Part shown: one piece after another, positions 62,616 through 64,000 of the stretch
Layout: every line of letters starts with the position of its first letter
How positions within the stretch are numbered: the first letter of the stretch is position 1
Made by a program: the position numbers and the translations under genes
Notes under the pieces: generated by a model
Seen by the model: only the letters and a program-made list of their open reading frames with translations
Databases searched by the model: none
What the model was told of the DNA's origin: nothing
NCBI GenBank assembly: GCA_963693365.1
Contig: CAVNZM010000001.1
Coordinates: 15,252,001-15,316,000, forward strand
DNA: 64,000 bases
Reading direction: 5' to 3'
Origin: Amoebidium appalachense
Lineage: Eukaryota > Ichthyosporea

Positions 62616-64000
62616 AGCCTGATAAGGGCATAGACTCTACCCTCTGATTGGTCCAGTAAATAGTCGAATGTCGCCTACTTACTCCTCTGTGTCCTGGTGG
62701 TCCCATGATGAGATAGAAATGCTGCTTGTTTGTGCGTCCACGTGCCGCTTGAGTTTTCTTGCAGCCTGTCGCGATGCTTATCTCCCTGGAATGAAATCGA
62801 TCGAATTTAGAAACGGTTATTTTCCGCTTTCTAGACTTAGAAAAATTCTCTGTGATGATCGCTCGATTCCGCCGCTGCGCCAGCACGTTTCCCGGCGCTT
62901 TCGCCGGCGACTTTTCTCCCAGCGTTGCTTGCTCCTTGCTCTCTTCTCCGTAGTTTTTCTCGAACAAAAATAACCCTTCCCCATATGCAAGAGCCTTTCT
63001 TCATGTTATTATGGCTCCTAAGTTTTAGCTTGTCGCTGATGGGTGTGGAATGTGTTCAGAAGCCCTAGCTTTCCGTTCCCTTCCTTGCTCTGATCTTCCA
63101 ACCCCGCATAGGCCCCTTTTCTGCATGGAGGTACTCTAAAGCACCCTAAAAGCCGTCTAAAAGCACATTGTTGAAGGAGTCCTTGTTTGCACCCTTTATC
63201 TCAAACTTCAACAGTGTGCATTGCACGGAAACTCTGATTGTAGGGGCCCCACTCTCCACACAGATCTGGCAAAGCGGTCTGCGCATGAGCTTGCAGATCT
63301 TTTCTACAAACGAACTCAGCCATTCAATACGTTTATATGAAGCCTGAACGAGGTTACAGGAGCCTCACAGATGCTGTTGCTTCACCTCAGTATGCGAGGT
63401 TTGTGGTGCTGCCAGAGTTGCGATGATGCAACAAAGTGACCTAGAAGTGATTCCCTAATCTGGGCTGCTCGGCCATCATACAAGCTCACATGCCAAGCCA
63501 GCCTAGTGGGCAATGAACTAAAAAAAAAGGCCGGTTTGTGCCTCCCTTAATCAGTATGTTTGGATTGTCGTCTGCTGTTTGTCGTACGGAGGAATTGTCT
63601 CTTCGTTTTTGTTTTCATTTAGTTAGGATACCTGATGGTCACCCTCTTTATGCTTTCTTTCCCCCCCCTCCCTCCATCCCTCTTCCCCCCCGATTCACCA
63701 ACGCTACTTCTGAATGTCCTCAGCCTACCCTCTTTCAACCTGATTCTTCCTCTCGCTATCTCACTCCCTCTTTCTTTTCTCTTCCTGTACTTTTTCTGCC
63801 TTTTCGCGTTATTATAATCCATACGCAGTATAAGTCTCTTTCTCGTTCTGATAGAGAAATCAAAGGTAAAACTCAGTCGGCATGTGTTATGTTCCTTAGT
63901 TAGGCAACACCGTACTGATCATTATCGCTTTTTGGGAGCTTTGGCGGGATACATTTCTCCTGCTGTACGTATGGATACCACCCTAGTAGATAAGTCTGTA
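62616..64000. other. 3' flank of RPS19 and right edge
   Basis: Unique, balanced sequence. Overlapping frames on both strands at 62536-62973 lack any signature. Near the edge (about 63897-64000) a plus-strand frame after an acceptor-like TTAG reads protein-like residues (RQHRTDHYRFLGALAGYIS), possibly an exon or element continuing past the window. Nothing is identified. Confidence 0.4.

Noticed and set aside
62536-62973. Genes on either strand just after RPS19
   Set aside because: Two overlapping frames on opposite strands, one partly antisense to the last RPS19 exon, with no signature.

Overview
This is a eukaryotic nuclear window: spliceosomal GT-AG introns, intronless secreted-protein genes, a decayed eukaryotic cut-and-paste transposase, a tRNA-derived SINE and an extreme load of microsatellites and homopolymer runs. 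G/C homopolymers reach about 54 bases, one (CA)n tract is about 188 bp, and there are long (CT)n/(GA)n blocks. The gene content (RPS19, a CHK1-like kinase, a PALB2-like protein, a tyrosinase carrying EGF repeats) suggests a unicellular relative of animals, for example an ichthyosporean-type holozoan protist. That placement is an inference from content, not proven.

Layout. About 0.6-8.0 kb, minus strand: a CHK1-like Ser/Thr kinase gene, ten phase-consistent exons, 5' end not found. 12.26-13.13 kb, minus: an intronless multi-pass membrane protein. 16.4-24.0 kb, plus: a small gene whose last two exons encode a PH/FERM-C-like domain; its introns hold a minisatellite and long (CT)n, (GA)n, (GT)n and (CA)n arrays. 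26.35-27.08 kb, minus: a secreted Ala/Pro-rich repeat protein. 28-32.7 kb: a mobile-element island with a broken pogo/Tigger-type transposase, a nested inverted duplication of an unrecognised 153-residue ORF, a tRNA-derived SINE and local tandem duplications. 33.46-35.90 kb, plus: an intronless secreted EGF-EGF-Thr-rich-tyrosinase protein of 812 residues. 38.7-55.6 kb, plus: a 15-exon gene encoding 1164 residues whose N-terminal coiled coil, FxLP-type motif and C-terminal WD40-like domain match the architecture of PALB2. 57.3 kb: an AT-rich, organelle-like tRNA-Ala. 58.5-62.6 kb, plus: RPS19 with a CRE/E-box/CCAAT promoter. 62.6-64 kb: nothing recognised.

Two DNA-damage-response genes (CHK1-like, PALB2-like) lie in one window. 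Most introns are packed with C runs and (CA)n on the sense strand, and many 3' splice sites are formed directly by the end of a (CA)n tract. Exon joins for the kinase, PALB2-like and RPS19 genes were derived by hand from splice sites and phase. The frame is kept across every join, which is the main support for these models. I had no database or alignment tool, so family assignments rest on recognised motifs.
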